A DNA stretch of 64,000 bases from Pseudomonadota bacterium (GTDB lineage Bacteria > Pseudomonadota > Gammaproteobacteria > Xanthomonadales > Xanthomonadaceae): assembly GCA_018242485.1 (NCBI GenBank), contig JAFEBV010000027.1, positions 210,278 to 274,277 on the forward strand. Reading direction: 5' to 3'. Positions 9,485 through 20,225 of this stretch are shown piece by piece. Every line of letters starts with the position of its first letter. The stretch's first letter is position 1. The position numbers and the translations under genes are program-made. The notes below the pieces were generated by a model, which saw nothing but the letters and a program-made list of their open reading frames with translations, searched no databases and had not been told where the DNA came from.

Positions 9485-10114
9485 ATGATCAACGCTCAAG
9501 TGCTCAAGCTGTTGACGGAAGCCGACTGTTCCCCCGAGGAATTGGCGGAGGTGATCGGCTGCTCCGGCATGACCATCCGCCGCTGGCTGAAAAAGCCCAA
9601 GCAGGAAGTGCCGCGCGTGTACCTGCCGGCGATCCGCGAAGCCTGCTACGCGCTGATCGCCAAGGGCCGGCTGGGTGCGGAGTCACCGAGCGTACGCGAT
9701 CTGGTGGCGCTGGCGCCGTCGAGCGAGCATGACGCCGCCGTGCAGGCGCTGGGCCTGCCCGACGGCTTCCCGATGCGCGGCGCGATGTCGCAGGACACGA
9801 TGCTGGGTGGGCTGGCGCACATCGGCATGCAGGAACGCAAGCAGCACGAAGTGAACCGCGGCCGCAAGAAGATGCTGTCGTTCGGCAAGCTCGGCGCGGA
9901 GTGGTCGCGGCGCATCGAGGCGCTGTGGCGCATCGTGCGCTCCGACAAGCTTGGCAAGCTCGACAAGACCGTCGCCTATGGCGCGCTGTTCTATCTGCTC
10001 AGCCCGATCGACCTGATCCCCGACCACATCCCGTTCTTCGGCCTGCTGGACGACTTCGGCGTGCTCGGCCTCGCGCTGGCCTATTACAACAGCCGCTTCC
10101 GCGATCTTGCGTAA
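9485..10114 (+). CDS. HTH-DUF1232 two-domain protein
   Basis: 209 residues from ATG 9485 (an in-frame TTG lies at 9479). Residues 1-45 look like a helix-turn-helix (SPEELAEVIGCSGMTIRRWL), implying DNA binding. The C-terminal third is a DUF1232 domain, recognised by YLLSPIDLIPDHIPF and the following hydrophobic helix. DUF1232 is typical of small membrane-associated proteins of unknown function. Joining it to an HTH suggests a membrane-linked regulator, but this is inference. No partner gene is evident: the next gene begins the RND operon after 100 bp. Confidence 0.75.
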   Translation: MINAQVLKLLTEADCSPEELAEVIGCSGMTIRRWLKKPKQEVPRVYLPAIREACYALIAKGRLGAESPSVRDLVALAPSSEHDAAVQALGLPDGFPMRGAMSQDTMLGGLAHIGMQERKQHEVNRGRKKMLSFGKLGAEWSRRIEALWRIVRSDKLGKLDKTVAYGALFYLLSPIDLIPDHIPFFGLLDDFGVLGLALAYYNSRFRDLA

Positions 10115-10214
10115 CGCGCTCTCGCCCCGCACGCCCTCACTTCGCACGAAACTCGCGTAGCACGCTCTCGCCCAGCCGCGCCAGCGTCGGCCATGGCCGA
10201 CAGGATCCTCGACC

Positions 10215-11456
10215 ATGACCACGGACGACACTCCGACGCCGCCGCGCACGCCGCGCGCCCATCCTCCCGCGATCCAGTGGTTGCTGGTCGGGTTCGGTGT
10301 GGCCGCGCTGCTGGGCCTGTTCGTCGTCTACGAAGTCGCCGCGCATTTGCTGGCCAAACCGCCCGCAGCGCAGGCCCCCGACCAGCCCGCCGGAACCTTC
10401 CGCCCCACCCGCGAGCAATGGGCTGCGCTCACGGTCACCGCGGTCACAACACACCGCTTCACTACGCAAGTCGTGGCCGACGGCACGATCGCCTACGACG
10501 ACGACACCTCCACGCCGGTGTTCTCGCCTTACTCAGGACGGGTGACGAAGCTGGTCGCGAATCTCGGCGACGTAGTCAAGCGCGGCGCGCCGCTGATGGA
10601 CGTGAACGCCGCGGAGTTCGCACAGGGCCGCAGCGACCTGCAGACCGCCTACGCGCAACTGGCGCTGGCGACGAAAAGCGAGCAGCGCCAGCACGCGCTG
10701 TACGAGGCCAAGGCCGGTGCGCTCAAAGACTGGCTGCAAAGCCAAGCGGATCTGACTACGGCGCGCAGCGCGCTCGACGCCGCACGCGATCGCCTGCGCA
10801 TCCTCGGCGTGCCCGATACGCAGATCGCCGCGCTGGAATCCGGCGCGCAGAAGGCCGCCGGGCACGGGACTTCCATCGACGCCGTGGCGACGGTGACCGC
10901 GCCGATCGCCGGCACGGTCACCCAACGCCAGGTCGGCCTCGGCCAATACATCCAAGCCGGCGCCTCGAATCCTGCGTACACGATCTCCGATCTTTCCCAC
11001 GTTTGGCTGGTGGCCAACGCGCGCGAATCCGACGCGCCCGACCTGCACGTCGGCGAGACCGTCGCCGTGCGCGTGCTCGCCTACCCGGGACGCACCTTCT
11101 CCGCGCGCATCGCCTGGGTGGCGCCGGCGCTGGATCCGAACACTCACCGCCTGCCGGTGCGGGCGACGATGGCCAACCCCGACGGCGTGCTCAAACCGCA
11201 GATGTTCGCCAGCTTCAGCATCGCCGCGGGCGATCCGTCGCAAGCCCCGGCTGTGCCGCGCAGCGCGATCGTCCATGAAGGCGAGCAGGCGCGCGTGTAC
11301 GTGGCCCGCAACGACGGCACCATCGCCCTGCGCGAGGTGCGCCTCGGCCGTACCGACGGCGACAGCGTGGAAGTGCTGGCTGGCGTGCGCGCCGGCGAGA
11401 AGGTCGTCAGCGCCGGCACCTTGTTCATCGATCGCGCGGTGAATCCGGGCTCATGA
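10215..11456 (+). CDS. RND efflux periplasmic adaptor (CusB/CzcB type)
   Basis: 413 residues. An N-terminal membrane anchor (about 21-42) is followed by a barrel-sandwich hybrid start (VFSPYSGRVTKLVANLGDVV), a helical hairpin rich in Gln/Ala (about 135-195), the second lipoyl half (VTAPIAGTVTQRQVGLGQYI) and beta-barrel and membrane-proximal domains. It bridges the inner-membrane pump and the outer-membrane channel. The stop overlaps the permease start by ATGA, so the two are translationally coupled. No Met/His-rich metal-binding N-terminus is seen, so copper or zinc specificity is not shown. Confidence 0.9.
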   Translation: MTTDDTPTPPRTPRAHPPAIQWLLVGFGVAALLGLFVVYEVAAHLLAKPPAAQAPDQPAGTFRPTREQWAALTVTAVTTHRFTTQVVADGTIAYDDDTSTPVFSPYSGRVTKLVANLGDVVKRGAPLMDVNAAEFAQGRSDLQTAYAQLALATKSEQRQHALYEAKAGALKDWLQSQADLTTARSALDAARDRLRILGVPDTQIAALESGAQKAAGHGTSIDAVATVTAPIAGTVTQRQVGLGQYIQAGASNPAYTISDLSHVWLVANARESDAPDLHVGETVAVRVLAYPGRTFSARIAWVAPALDPNTHRLPVRATMANPDGVLKPQMFASFSIAAGDPSQAPAVPRSAIVHEGEQARVYVARNDGTIALREVRLGRTDGDSVEVLAGVRAGEKVVSAGTLFIDRAVNPGS

Positions 11457-14400
11457 ACCGCATCGTCGAGTTCGCGCTGCGGCGACGCCTGCTGGTCGTC
11501 GTCATCATGGCGTTCGTGCTGTGCGCGGGCGTGATCAGCTTCCTGCGCTTGAACATCGAGGCCTATCCGGATCCGGTGCCGCCGCTGGTGGACATCAACA
11601 CGCAGGCGTCGGGCCTGTCGGCCGAGGAGATCGAGCGCTACATCACCATCCCGCTCGAAGTGCAGATGGCGGGCATCCCGCACGTCACCACGGTACGCAC
11701 GATCTCGCTGTTCGGCCTGTCGGACGTGAAGATCCAGTTCACCTACGACGTGACCTACCAGCAGGCCGAGCAGTTCGTCACCAATCGGCTGGCGCAATTG
11801 CCGGCGCTGCCCGATGGCGCACAGCCGCAGATTTCGCCGGAGAGCCCCATCGGCGAGATCTACCGCTACCGCGTGGTCGGCCCGCCCGGCTACTCGGTGA
11901 TGGATCTGAAAACCCTGCAGGACTGGGTGCTGGAACGGCGCTTCAAGGCCGTGCCGGGCGTGGTGGACGTGACCGGCTGGGGTGGCAAGACCAAGACCTA
12001 CGACGTGGTCGTCGACCAGCAGCGGCTGGCCAGCTACGGGCTGACCCTTGCGCAGGCGCTCAATGCGATCAACAACGCCAACATCAACGTCGGCGGGCAG
12101 ACCGTCGACATCGGCCCGCAGTCGGCGGTGGTGCGCGGCGTGGGCATGATCCGCAGCACGGACGACCTGCGCCACACCCTGCTTGCCAACGCCAACGGCG
12201 TGCCGGTGACGCTCGCCGACGTCGCCGAGGTACGAGTCGGCCACCTGCCGCGGCTGGGCATCGCCGGCCGCGACGCCGACGACGACATCGTGCAGGGCAT
12301 CGTGCTCATGCGCCGCGGCGAGGAGAGCATGCCGACCATCGCGCAGGTGGAAGCGGAGGTACGGAAGATCAATGCTTCCGGCGTGCTGCCGCCCGGCGTG
12401 CGCCTGGAGAAGATCTACGACCGCAGCGAGCTGATCGCCACCACCACCCACACCGTACTGCACAACATGCTGTTCGGCATCGTGCTGATCTTCATCCTGC
12501 AATGGGTGTTCCTCGGCAACCTGCGCAGCGCCCTGATCGTGTCGATGACGATCCCCTTCGCACTGGCGTTCGCGATCATCCTGATGGTGTGGCGCGGCGA
12601 ATCGGCGAACCTGCTGTCGGTGGGCGCGATCGATTTCGGCCTGATCGTCGATGCCACCGTCATCATGGTGGAGAACATCTTCCGGCGCCTGTCGGAAGGC
12701 GCGAAAGCGCATCGCTCGGCGTTCTCCACGGTCACCCGCGCGCATTTCGGCCTGAGCGGGCGCTTCGCCACCATCGCCTATTCGGCGGCCGAGGTGACGC
12801 AGCCGATCCTGTTCTCGGCCGGCATCATCATCGCCGGCTTCCTGCCGCTGTTCACTCTCTCGGGCATCGAGGGGCACATCTTCGGGCCGATGGCCAAGAC
12901 CTATGCCTACGCGATCGCCGGCGGCATCATCGCCACCTTCACCATCGCCCCGGCGCTGAGCGCGTTCCTGTTCACCGGCCCGGTCGAGGACCGCGAGACC
13001 CTGGCGCTGCGCTGGATCCGCCGGGTCAACACGCCGCTGCTCCAGTTCGCGCTCGCCAACCGCATCGTCACCCTCGGCGGCGCCGCTGCGCTCGCGCTGT
13101 GCGCGCTGCTCGTCGCCCACAACCTCGGCCTGGAGTTCCTGCCCAAGCTGGAGGAAGGCAACATGTGGATCCGCGCGACCATGCCGCAGTCGGTGTCGCT
13201 GGAGGACAGCAACGGCTACGTCAACCGGATGCGCAAGCTCATCAAGAGCTTCCCCGAGGTGAAGACGGTCGTTTCCCAGCACGGCCGACCGGACGACGGC
13301 ACCGACTCGACCGGGTTCTTCAACGCCGAGTTCTTCGTCCCGCTCAAGCCGGCCGGGCAGTGGCCCGCCGGCGTGGACAAGGAGAAGCTCACCGAGCAGA
13401 TGACCGATGCGCTGCAGGATCGTTTCCCCGGCGTGGACTTCAACTTCTCGCAGTACATCGAGGACAACGTCGAAGAGGCCGCCTCCGGCGTGAAGGGCGA
13501 GAACTCGGTCAAGCTGATCGGCAACGACCTGGACACCCTCGAGGCGACCGCGAACAAGATTCGCGACGTGCTCGCCACCGTGCCGGGCATCACCGATCTG
13601 GCGGTGTTCCGCGTGCTCGGCCAGCCGACCGTGCGCATCGACGTCGACCGTGCCCGCGCCGCGCGCTTCGGGCTGGCGCCGGGCGACGTCAACGCGGCGG
13701 TGCAGGCGGCGATCGGCGGGCAGACGGCCGGCAACCTGTACGAGCCGGGCAGCGACCGCAATTTTCCGATCGTCGTGCGCCTCGCCAAACAGTATCGCAA
13801 CGATCTGGATTCGATCCGCCGCATCCTCATCGGCGCGCCCAGCCCGAGCGGCAATGGCGTGGTGCAGGTGCCGCTGCAGGACGTGGCGAAGGTGTCGCTG
13901 GTCTCGGGTGCATCGTTCATCTACCGCGAACAGCAGGAGCGCTACATCCCGATCAAGTTCAGCGTGCGCGGGCGCGATCTTGGCACCACCGTGCTCGAGG
14001 CGCAGCGCAAGATCGCGCAGAAGGTGCAACTGCCCGGCGGTTACCGCGTCGAGTGGGTCGGCGAGTTCGGCAACCTGCAGGACGCCCTGCGCCGGCTGGA
14101 ACTGTCCGTGCCGCTGGCGCTGCTGCTGATCTGCATTTTGTTGTACGTGAACTTCGGCAGCGTGGCGGACGTGCTGTTGGTGCTCAGCGTGATCCCGATG
14201 GCGCTGATCGGCGGCGTGTTCGCGCTGTTCGTCACCGGCACCGCCTTCAGCGTGTCGGCGGCGATCGGCTTCATCGCCCTGTTCGGCATCGCCACCATGG
14301 ATGGCATCCTCGTGCTGTCGAACTTCAACCACAACATCGACTCGGGACTGGAACGCACCGAAGCGATGTACCGCGCCTGCCAGACGACCATGCGCCCGGT

Positions 14401-14617
14401 GATGCTCACCTGCATCGTCGCCTGCGTGGGTCTGGTGCCGGCGGCGATTTCCACCGGCATCGGCTCGCAGGTGCAGAAGCCGCTCGCGCTGGTGGTGGTC
14501 GGCGGCATCGTGCTTGCGCCGGTGCTGATCCTGTTCGTGCTGCCGGTGCTGGTGGAGATGTTCTCGCCGCGCGGGCGCGCGCTGCCGATCGCCGCGCCGA
14601 CTGCGGAGGAAGATTGA
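11453..14617 (+). CDS. RND efflux permease, CusA/CzcA (HME) family
   Basis: 1054 residues, normal length for the family. N-terminal TM1 (RRRLLVVVIMAFVLC) leads to PDPVPPLVDINTQASGLSAEEIE, which is characteristic of heavy-metal-efflux RND proteins. TM4 carries DFGLIVDATVIMVEN with the proton-relay acidic residues. Two periplasmic loops and about 12 TM helices follow the canonical order. It is the inner-membrane, proton-driven pump of the tripartite system encoded by this operon. Cation efflux is the family expectation; the substrate is not determinable here, and the lipoprotein NodT-type partner is unlike the usual CzcC. Confidence 0.9.
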   Translation: MNRIVEFALRRRLLVVVIMAFVLCAGVISFLRLNIEAYPDPVPPLVDINTQASGLSAEEIERYITIPLEVQMAGIPHVTTVRTISLFGLSDVKIQFTYDVTYQQAEQFVTNRLAQLPALPDGAQPQISPESPIGEIYRYRVVGPPGYSVMDLKTLQDWVLERRFKAVPGVVDVTGWGGKTKTYDVVVDQQRLASYGLTLAQALNAINNANINVGGQTVDIGPQSAVVRGVGMIRSTDDLRHTLLANANGVPVTLADVAEVRVGHLPRLGIAGRDADDDIVQGIVLMRRGEESMPTIAQVEAEVRKINASGVLPPGVRLEKIYDRSELIATTTHTVLHNMLFGIVLIFILQWVFLGNLRSALIVSMTIPFALAFAIILMVWRGESANLLSVGAIDFGLIVDATVIMVENIFRRLSEGAKAHRSAFSTVTRAHFGLSGRFATIAYSAAEVTQPILFSAGIIIAGFLPLFTLSGIEGHIFGPMAKTYAYAIAGGIIATFTIAPALSAFLFTGPVEDRETLALRWIRRVNTPLLQFALANRIVTLGGAAALALCALLVAHNLGLEFLPKLEEGNMWIRATMPQSVSLEDSNGYVNRMRKLIKSFPEVKTVVSQHGRPDDGTDSTGFFNAEFFVPLKPAGQWPAGVDKEKLTEQMTDALQDRFPGVDFNFSQYIEDNVEEAASGVKGENSVKLIGNDLDTLEATANKIRDVLATVPGITDLAVFRVLGQPTVRIDVDRARAARFGLAPGDVNAAVQAAIGGQTAGNLYEPGSDRNFPIVVRLAKQYRNDLDSIRRILIGAPSPSGNGVVQVPLQDVAKVSLVSGASFIYREQQERYIPIKFSVRGRDLGTTVLEAQRKIAQKVQLPGGYRVEWVGEFGNLQDALRRLELSVPLALLLICILLYVNFGSVADVLLVLSVIPMALIGGVFALFVTGTAFSVSAAIGFIALFGIATMDGILVLSNFNHNIDSGLERTEAMYRACQTTMRPVMLTCIVACVGLVPAAISTGIGSQVQKPLALVVVGGIVLAPVLILFVLPVLVEMFSPRGRALPIAAPTAEED

Positions 14618-14619
14618 GC

Positions 14620-16122
14620 ATGCGCGCCCATCGCCTCGCGCAGATCGCCGCGTTGTCGGCCGCAATCGCAGCGTTGACCGGGTGCGCGGTCGGCCCGGAC
14701 TTCGCGCGCCCCGCGGCTCCGGACACGCCGCGCCTGACACCCGCAACGCCGACGACGGCCGACGCGCGCAGCGCGCTTCCCGGCGGCGGCGCGCAGCGCT
14801 GGGCGGCCGGCATGGACATCCCGGCGAACTGGTGGACGTGGTTCGGTTCATCCGCGTTGAACGCGCTGGTCGCCGAATCGCTGCACAACAATCCGAGCGT
14901 GCAGTCGGTGCAGGCAGCGCTGCGCGTCGCCCGCGAGGACGTGTCCGCGCAACGCGGCGCATTCTGGCCGCAGGTCTCCGTCGACCTGAACGCCTCGCGG
15001 GCCAAGACCGCGCCGGAGCTCTCGCCGGCGCTGAACTCCGGAACCAGCCCGTACAGCCTGCAAACCGCGCAGGTGCTGGTGTCGTATTCATTGGATGTGT
15101 TCGGCGGCAACCGCCGCCAGGTCGAGTCGCTGGCCGCGCAAGCCGAATCGGCGCGCTTCCAGCTCGAATCGGCGCGCACCGCGCTGACGGCGAACGTCGT
15201 CCAGGGCGTGGTGCAGGCGGCGTCGCTGCACGATCAACTCGCCGCCCTGCAACGCAACGTCGCCCTGCAGGAGGAGCAACTGGGGATCATGCGCAAGCAG
15301 GCCGCGCTCGGCGACATCGCACAGGCCGCGGTGATCGTGCAGGAAGCGGCGCTGGCGCAGTCGCAGGCGCAGGTACCGGCCTTGCGCAAACAACTGGCGC
15401 AGCAGAACGACGCGCTCGCCGCGCTGCTCGGGCGGCTGCCGGCAGGCGAGCCGATCCCGGCCTTCACCCTCGCCGATCTGCACCTGCCCGATGTGTTGCC
15501 GCAGGATCTGCCGTCCGCACTGATCGAGCAGCGCGCGGACGTGCGCGCGGCCGAGGCGCAGATGCACGCGGCCAGCGCCCAGGTCGGCGTGGCCATCTCC
15601 AACCGCCTGCCGCAAATCGCCCTGACCGCCAGCGACGGCCGCTCCGCCACCCGCTTCGCGGATCTGTTCGCCAGCAAAACCGGCTTCTTCGGCGTCGCCG
15701 CCGACATCGCGCAGCCGCTGTTCCAGGGTGGCGCGCTGCTGCACAGGCAACGCGCGGCGCAGGCGGTCTACGCGGCGGCGAGCGCGCAGTATCGCGCCAC
15801 CGTGATCGCGGCCTTCCAGAACGTCGCCGACACCATGCAGGCATTGCAACTGGACGCCGAGGCCCTGCGCACAAGCGCGCTGGCCGAGGTGCGGACCCGC
15901 GAGGGCTTGGACATCGCCCGCGCGCAACTGAGTATCGGCGACGTCAGTTATCTGTCGGTGCTGCTCGCCGAACAGCAGTACCAGCAGTCCGTCGGCAGCC
16001 GCGTGCAGGCGCAGGCCAACCGTTACGCGGACACCGCTGCGCTATTCCTCGCCCTCGGTGGCGGCTGGTGGAACGACGGCAATGCGACAACGTCGCCGAA
16101 GGATCCATCCGGCAAACCCTGA
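14620..16122 (+). CDS. RND outer-membrane factor lipoprotein (NodT/OprM type)
   Basis: 500 residues, TolC-fold channel completing the efflux operon. The start at ATG 14620 is supported by GGAGGAAG about 8 nt upstream and by the lipoprotein signal ending in LTGCAVGPDF. Two repeated coiled-coil/beta modules are visible (SLHNNPSVQSVQAALRVARE in the first, DLPSALIEQRADVRAAEAQ in the second), with FGVAADIAQPLFQGGALL in the second half. It begins 2 nt after the permease stop, so the three genes form one operon. Confidence 0.92.
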   Translation: MRAHRLAQIAALSAAIAALTGCAVGPDFARPAAPDTPRLTPATPTTADARSALPGGGAQRWAAGMDIPANWWTWFGSSALNALVAESLHNNPSVQSVQAALRVAREDVSAQRGAFWPQVSVDLNASRAKTAPELSPALNSGTSPYSLQTAQVLVSYSLDVFGGNRRQVESLAAQAESARFQLESARTALTANVVQGVVQAASLHDQLAALQRNVALQEEQLGIMRKQAALGDIAQAAVIVQEAALAQSQAQVPALRKQLAQQNDALAALLGRLPAGEPIPAFTLADLHLPDVLPQDLPSALIEQRADVRAAEAQMHAASAQVGVAISNRLPQIALTASDGRSATRFADLFASKTGFFGVAADIAQPLFQGGALLHRQRAAQAVYAAASAQYRATVIAAFQNVADTMQALQLDAEALRTSALAEVRTREGLDIARAQLSIGDVSYLSVLLAEQQYQQSVGSRVQAQANRYADTAALFLALGGGWWNDGNATTSPKDPSGKP

Positions 16123-16277
16123 TCGCGTCGGCAGGCGATCGCCCTCGCTCAGCACCATGAGCCGCGCAGGCGCCCCCACGCGCATGCGCTGGCGTCATGC
16201 CGCAATCGCCGTAGCCTTGCCGCATTGATCCGCGTCATGTCGATTCGCGATCTACCGGCGCATAATGCGCTACGCCC

Positions 16278-16610
16278 ATGACCCACGTCGTCACCGAAAA
16301 CTGCATCAACTGCAAGCACACCGACTGCGTCGAGGTGTGCCCGGTGGACTGCTTCCACGAAGGCCCGAATTTCCTCGTGATCGATCCCGAGGAGTGCATC
16401 GACTGCACCTTGTGCGTGGACGAATGCCCGGTCGGGGCGATCTTCCCCGAGGACGACGTGCCAGCCGGGCAGGAAATATTTCTTGGCATCAACGCCGAAC
16501 TGGCGCCGCTGTGGCCGGTGCTCACCCGCAAGAAGCCCTCGCCTGCGGATGCGGGCGAATGGGACGGCAAGCCGGGCAAGCTGGCGCTGCTGATCCGCAC
16601 GCCGATGTGA
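16278..16610 (+). CDS. fdxA: Ferredoxin FdxA (7Fe)
   Basis: 110 residues, the usual length. The N-terminal [17 protein letters not shown] and the [16 protein letters not shown] cluster give the ligand pattern of one [3Fe-4S] and one [4Fe-4S] centre, followed by the family's long C-terminal tail ending in LLIRTPM. It is a low-potential electron carrier in the cytoplasm. Monocistronic, convergent with gap. Confidence 0.95.
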   Translation: MTHVVTENCINCKHTDCVEVCPVDCFHEGPNFLVIDPEECIDCTLCVDECPVGAIFPEDDVPAGQEIFLGINAELAPLWPVLTRKKPSPADAGEWDGKPGKLALLIRTPM

Positions 16611-16708
16611 GCTGCCAACAGCAGCGAGCGGCTCGCCATCCTCAACTATGAAGTCTTGCACGAGCGCAAGGCTTCCACCTCAAACAACTGTCGCATCCAA
16701 GGTGTGTG

Positions 16709-16750
16709 CCCTCATCCGCCCTTTGGGCACCTTCCCCCAAAGGGGGAAGG
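16709..16750. repeat. Intergenic palindromic repeat, GGATGAGGG family
   Basis: Opposite orientation to the 677 and 30699 copies: CCCTCATCC, then GGGCACCTTCCCCC, then GGGGGAAGG. It lies between convergent fdxA and gap. Confidence 0.7.
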
Positions 16751-16761
16751 AAGTGGCCGTG

Positions 16762-17908
<1,147 letters not shown>

Positions 17909-17971
17909 CTATTTTAGCCCGTCCAACCGCCCCATCCCACCCCTGCCGATGAACGCCAAGGCCATGAGCTG

Positions 17972-18763
17972 ATGAGCCCACGTCTCGCCCACATCCTCGT
18001 GGCCTTGCTCTGCCCCGCGCTGGCGCTGGCCTGGGGCCAGCACGGTCACCGCATCGTCGGCGAGATCGCACAGCAGCGCCTGACGCCACGCGCGAGCGCG
18101 GCGGTGGCCGGCCTGCTGGCTGGCGAACGCGAACCCACGCTGGCCGGCGTGTCCAACTGGGCCGACGCCCTGCGCTGGCGCGATCCTGAATTGTTCCAGC
18201 GCAGCAAACGCTGGCACTTCGTGAACTTCCACGACCGCGATTGCCATTACGTGCCGGCACGTGACTGCCCGCACGGCGACTGCATCGTCGCCGCCACGCA
18301 GGAGCAATTGCGCGTTCTCGCCGATACCCGGCTGCCGCGCGAGCAGCGTGCGCAGGCGCTGAAGTTCGTCGTCCATTTCATCGGCGACATCCACCAGCCC
18401 CTGCACGCCGGCAACCGCGACGACCGCGGCGGCAACGAGTACCAGATCCGCTATCGCGGCCACGGCACCAATCTGCACAAAGTCTGGGATGGACTCATCC
18501 TCGGCCAGGCCGGTTTCGATCCCGAAGACGATGCGCAACGATTGGCCAAAACGCAGGTCGCCGCTGCCGAACTGCGCACCGATGCACGCGCACCCGAACG
18601 CTGGGCTCGAGAGTCATGCCTGGCCATCGACGCTAACGCCATTTACCCACCCAGCCACCGCATCGACCGTGCCTACCTCGGTGTCCATCGTTCGCTGGCC
18701 GAACAACGACTGCTGCTGGCCGGCGCGCGGCTGGCGGCCGAACTCAATGCCATACTCAAGTGA
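17972..18763 (+). CDS. S1/P1-type nuclease, secreted
   Basis: 263 residues with a Sec signal peptide (residues 1-20, ALALA cleavage site), so that Trp21 becomes the mature N-terminus, as needed because the Trp1 backbone ligates zinc in this family. All expected zinc ligands are visible: WGQHGH, the Asp of NWADALRW, WHFVNFH, HFIGDIHQPLH and HKVWDG. The predicted function is a periplasmic or extracellular single-strand nuclease/3'-nucleotidase. Cys pairs (CHYVPARDC and nearby) suit disulfides. Monocistronic. Confidence 0.93.
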   Translation: MSPRLAHILVALLCPALALAWGQHGHRIVGEIAQQRLTPRASAAVAGLLAGEREPTLAGVSNWADALRWRDPELFQRSKRWHFVNFHDRDCHYVPARDCPHGDCIVAATQEQLRVLADTRLPREQRAQALKFVVHFIGDIHQPLHAGNRDDRGGNEYQIRYRGHGTNLHKVWDGLILGQAGFDPEDDAQRLAKTQVAAAELRTDARAPERWARESCLAIDANAIYPPSHRIDRAYLGVHRSLAEQRLLLAGARLAAELNAILK

Positions 18764-18800
18764 GCGAACCGGTTTACGCGACCGCTAGCAGGATGTTGAA

Positions 18801-19025
18801 CTAGCAGGATGTTGAAAAAGTGCGTTCCTGCACTTTTTCAACTCGCCGAGTCCGGCGAATGTCCGAACTCGGCTCGTCGCGGTTGAGCGGATGGGTCTGG
18901 TAGTACTGCTGCCTGGCCATCTCCATCGCGGTGAAGTCGAAATCGGCCTCGACGTTGACGGTGACGGTGCCGCCGCCCTTGTTGTCGGGGCGGCGGACGG
19001 CGAGGTGGACGCGGTACTTGGGCAT
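18801..19025 (-). CDS. Small protein of unknown function with hairpin-encoded C-terminus
   Basis: 74 residues, not recognised. GGAGCG lies 4 nt before ATG 19025, supporting translation. Residues 1-60 are a mixed beta/alpha, Arg/Lys-rich stretch (MPKYRVHLAVRR, then GGGTVTVNVEAD, then a helix ending YYQTHPLNRDEPSS). The last 13 or so codons are read through a perfect 13-bp inverted repeat (18811-18842), so the natural C-terminus has probably been replaced. No transmembrane segment or catalytic motif is seen. Confidence 0.6.
   Translation of the reverse strand: MPKYRVHLAVRRPDNKGGGTVTVNVEADFDFTAMEMARQQYYQTHPLNRDEPSSDIRRTRRVEKVQERTFSTSC
18811..18842. repeat. Perfect 13-bp inverted repeat with 6-nt loop
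   Basis: Arms GTTGAAAAAGTGC and GCACTTTTTCAAC around GTTCCT. Just to its left the 16-mer CTAGCAGGATGTTGAA is present twice in tandem (from 18785 and 18801), as if duplicated on insertion. It could serve as a bidirectional terminator between the nuclease gene and the convergent small gene, but it lies inside the latter's reading frame. Confidence 0.85.
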
Positions 19026-19117
19026 GTGGCGCTCCGTGGCGATGTCCCGGCGCGAGAAGCCGCGCCGATGAATTCACACCACGGTAGTGCAGGGCCGGGA
19101 CAGGTGGTGTCGCGGAA

Positions 19118-20059
19118 TCAGGGCGTTGCCGGGTCGAGTTCCCCCAGCCAGTTCCGTGGCCGCAGATAGTCCGCCAGCCGTGCCTCGGCGCTGCCCGGCG
19201 CGGGCGCGTAGCCCACTTCCCAGCGCACGCGCGGCGGCAAGCTCATCAGGATGGCTTCGGTGCGCCCGCCCGATTGCAGGCCGAACAGAGTGCCGCGATC
19301 CCAGACGAGATTGAATTCGACATAGCGGCCGCGGCGGTAGAGTTGGAATTCGCGTTCGCGCTCGCCGTAGGGCGCGTGCTTGCGACGTTCGACGATCGGC
19401 AGGTAGGCATCCAGATAGGCATCGCCGACCGCGCGCATCAGGCCGAAGGCGTGGGCGAAGCCGCCTTCGCGGAAGTCGTCGAAAAACAACCCGCCCACGC
19501 CGCGCGTTTCATTGCGATGCTTGAGGAAGAAATACTCGTCGCACCAGCGTTTGAAGCGTGGGTACAGATCGGCGCCGAAGGGCGCGCAGGCGGCGTGCGC
19601 GGTGCGGTGCCAGTGCAGCACGTCCTCGTCGAAGGGATAAAACGGTGTGAGGTCGAATCCGCCGCCGAACCACCAGACCGTTTCGCCGCGTGGCGGCTGC
19701 GCTTCGAAGTAGCGCACGTTGGCGTGGCTGGTCGGCACATAGGGGTTGCGCGGATGCACCACCAGCGACACGCCGAGCGCGCGCCACGGCGCGCCGGCGA
19801 GCTCCGGACGGTGCGCGGTGGCCGATGGCGGCAGGCTCGCCCCGCGCACCTCGGAGAAGCCCACGCCGGCCTGCTCGAACACCACGCCCTCGCGCAGCAC
19901 GCGCGAATCGCCGCCGCCACCCTCGGCGCGCTGCCACACGTCGCTGCCGAAGCGTGCGCTGCCGTCGGCGGCTTCCAGTGCGTCGCAGATGCGCTGTTGC
20001 AGTCCGGTCAGATAGGTGTGGACGGCGGCGATGTCGGGGGTGTCGATGGAATCGGGCAT
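19118..20059 (-). CDS. hemF: Oxygen-dependent coproporphyrinogen III oxidase
   Basis: 313 residues from ATG 20059. The conserved blocks are in order: [23 protein letters not shown], a His-rich [26 protein letters not shown] and [22 protein letters not shown]. It decarboxylates coproporphyrinogen III to protoporphyrinogen IX in haem synthesis using O2, in the cytoplasm. Upstream in-frame codons exist but lack homology-like sequence. Divergent from the xanB2-like gene across 166 bp. Confidence 0.96.
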   Translation of the reverse strand: MPDSIDTPDIAAVHTYLTGLQQRICDALEAADGSARFGSDVWQRAEGGGGDSRVLREGVVFEQAGVGFSEVRGASLPPSATAHRPELAGAPWRALGVSLVVHPRNPYVPTSHANVRYFEAQPPRGETVWWFGGGFDLTPFYPFDEDVLHWHRTAHAACAPFGADLYPRFKRWCDEYFFLKHRNETRGVGGLFFDDFREGGFAHAFGLMRAVGDAYLDAYLPIVERRKHAPYGEREREFQLYRRGRYVEFNLVWDRGTLFGLQSGGRTEAILMSLPPRVRWEVGYAPAPGSAEARLADYLRPRNWLGELDPATP

Positions 20060-20107
20060 GACGGCGCCGCGCGGGAGTGTTGCTGCGCATGATAGTCGTG
20101 GCGATGG

Positions 20108-20142
20108 ATCGTTCGTGGTTCGACAAGCTCGCCATGAACGAT
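20108..20142. repeat. Small inverted repeat (REP-like)
   Basis: Arms ATCGTTCGTGG and CCATGAACGAT (one mismatch) around TTCGACAAGCTCG, inside the hemF/xanB2 divergent region. The phrase resembles a hairpin repeat class I associate with Lysobacterales intergenic DNA. Confidence 0.6.
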
Positions 20143-20212
20143 TCATCGGCAGGTTCTGGGCAGAACCATCCCGCCAAGCAGCATCATCGCCGGGTTCTCC
20201 GTGTACGGCCGG

Positions 20213-20218
20213 TATAAT
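20213..20218 (+). promoter_or_regulatory. Candidate -10 element (TATAAT), possible leaderless start
   Basis: A perfect TATAAT ends 7 nt before the GTG start of the xanB2-like gene, which would put transcription initiation at or next to the start codon. No good -35 was found at the usual spacing and no Shine-Dalgarno precedes the GTG. Confidence 0.45.
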
Positions 20219-20225
20219 TGGCGTC

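Noticed and set aside
11144..15091. 1315-codon minus-strand frame over the RND operon
   Set aside because: Antisense to adaptor, permease and channel genes; the translation is a His/Arg/Asp-rich shadow without domains.
20016..20225. Upstream extension of the xanB2-like gene to 20016
   Set aside because: The added 70 residues overlap hemF on the other strand, cross the REP-like hairpin and the TATAAT element, and do not resemble the family.
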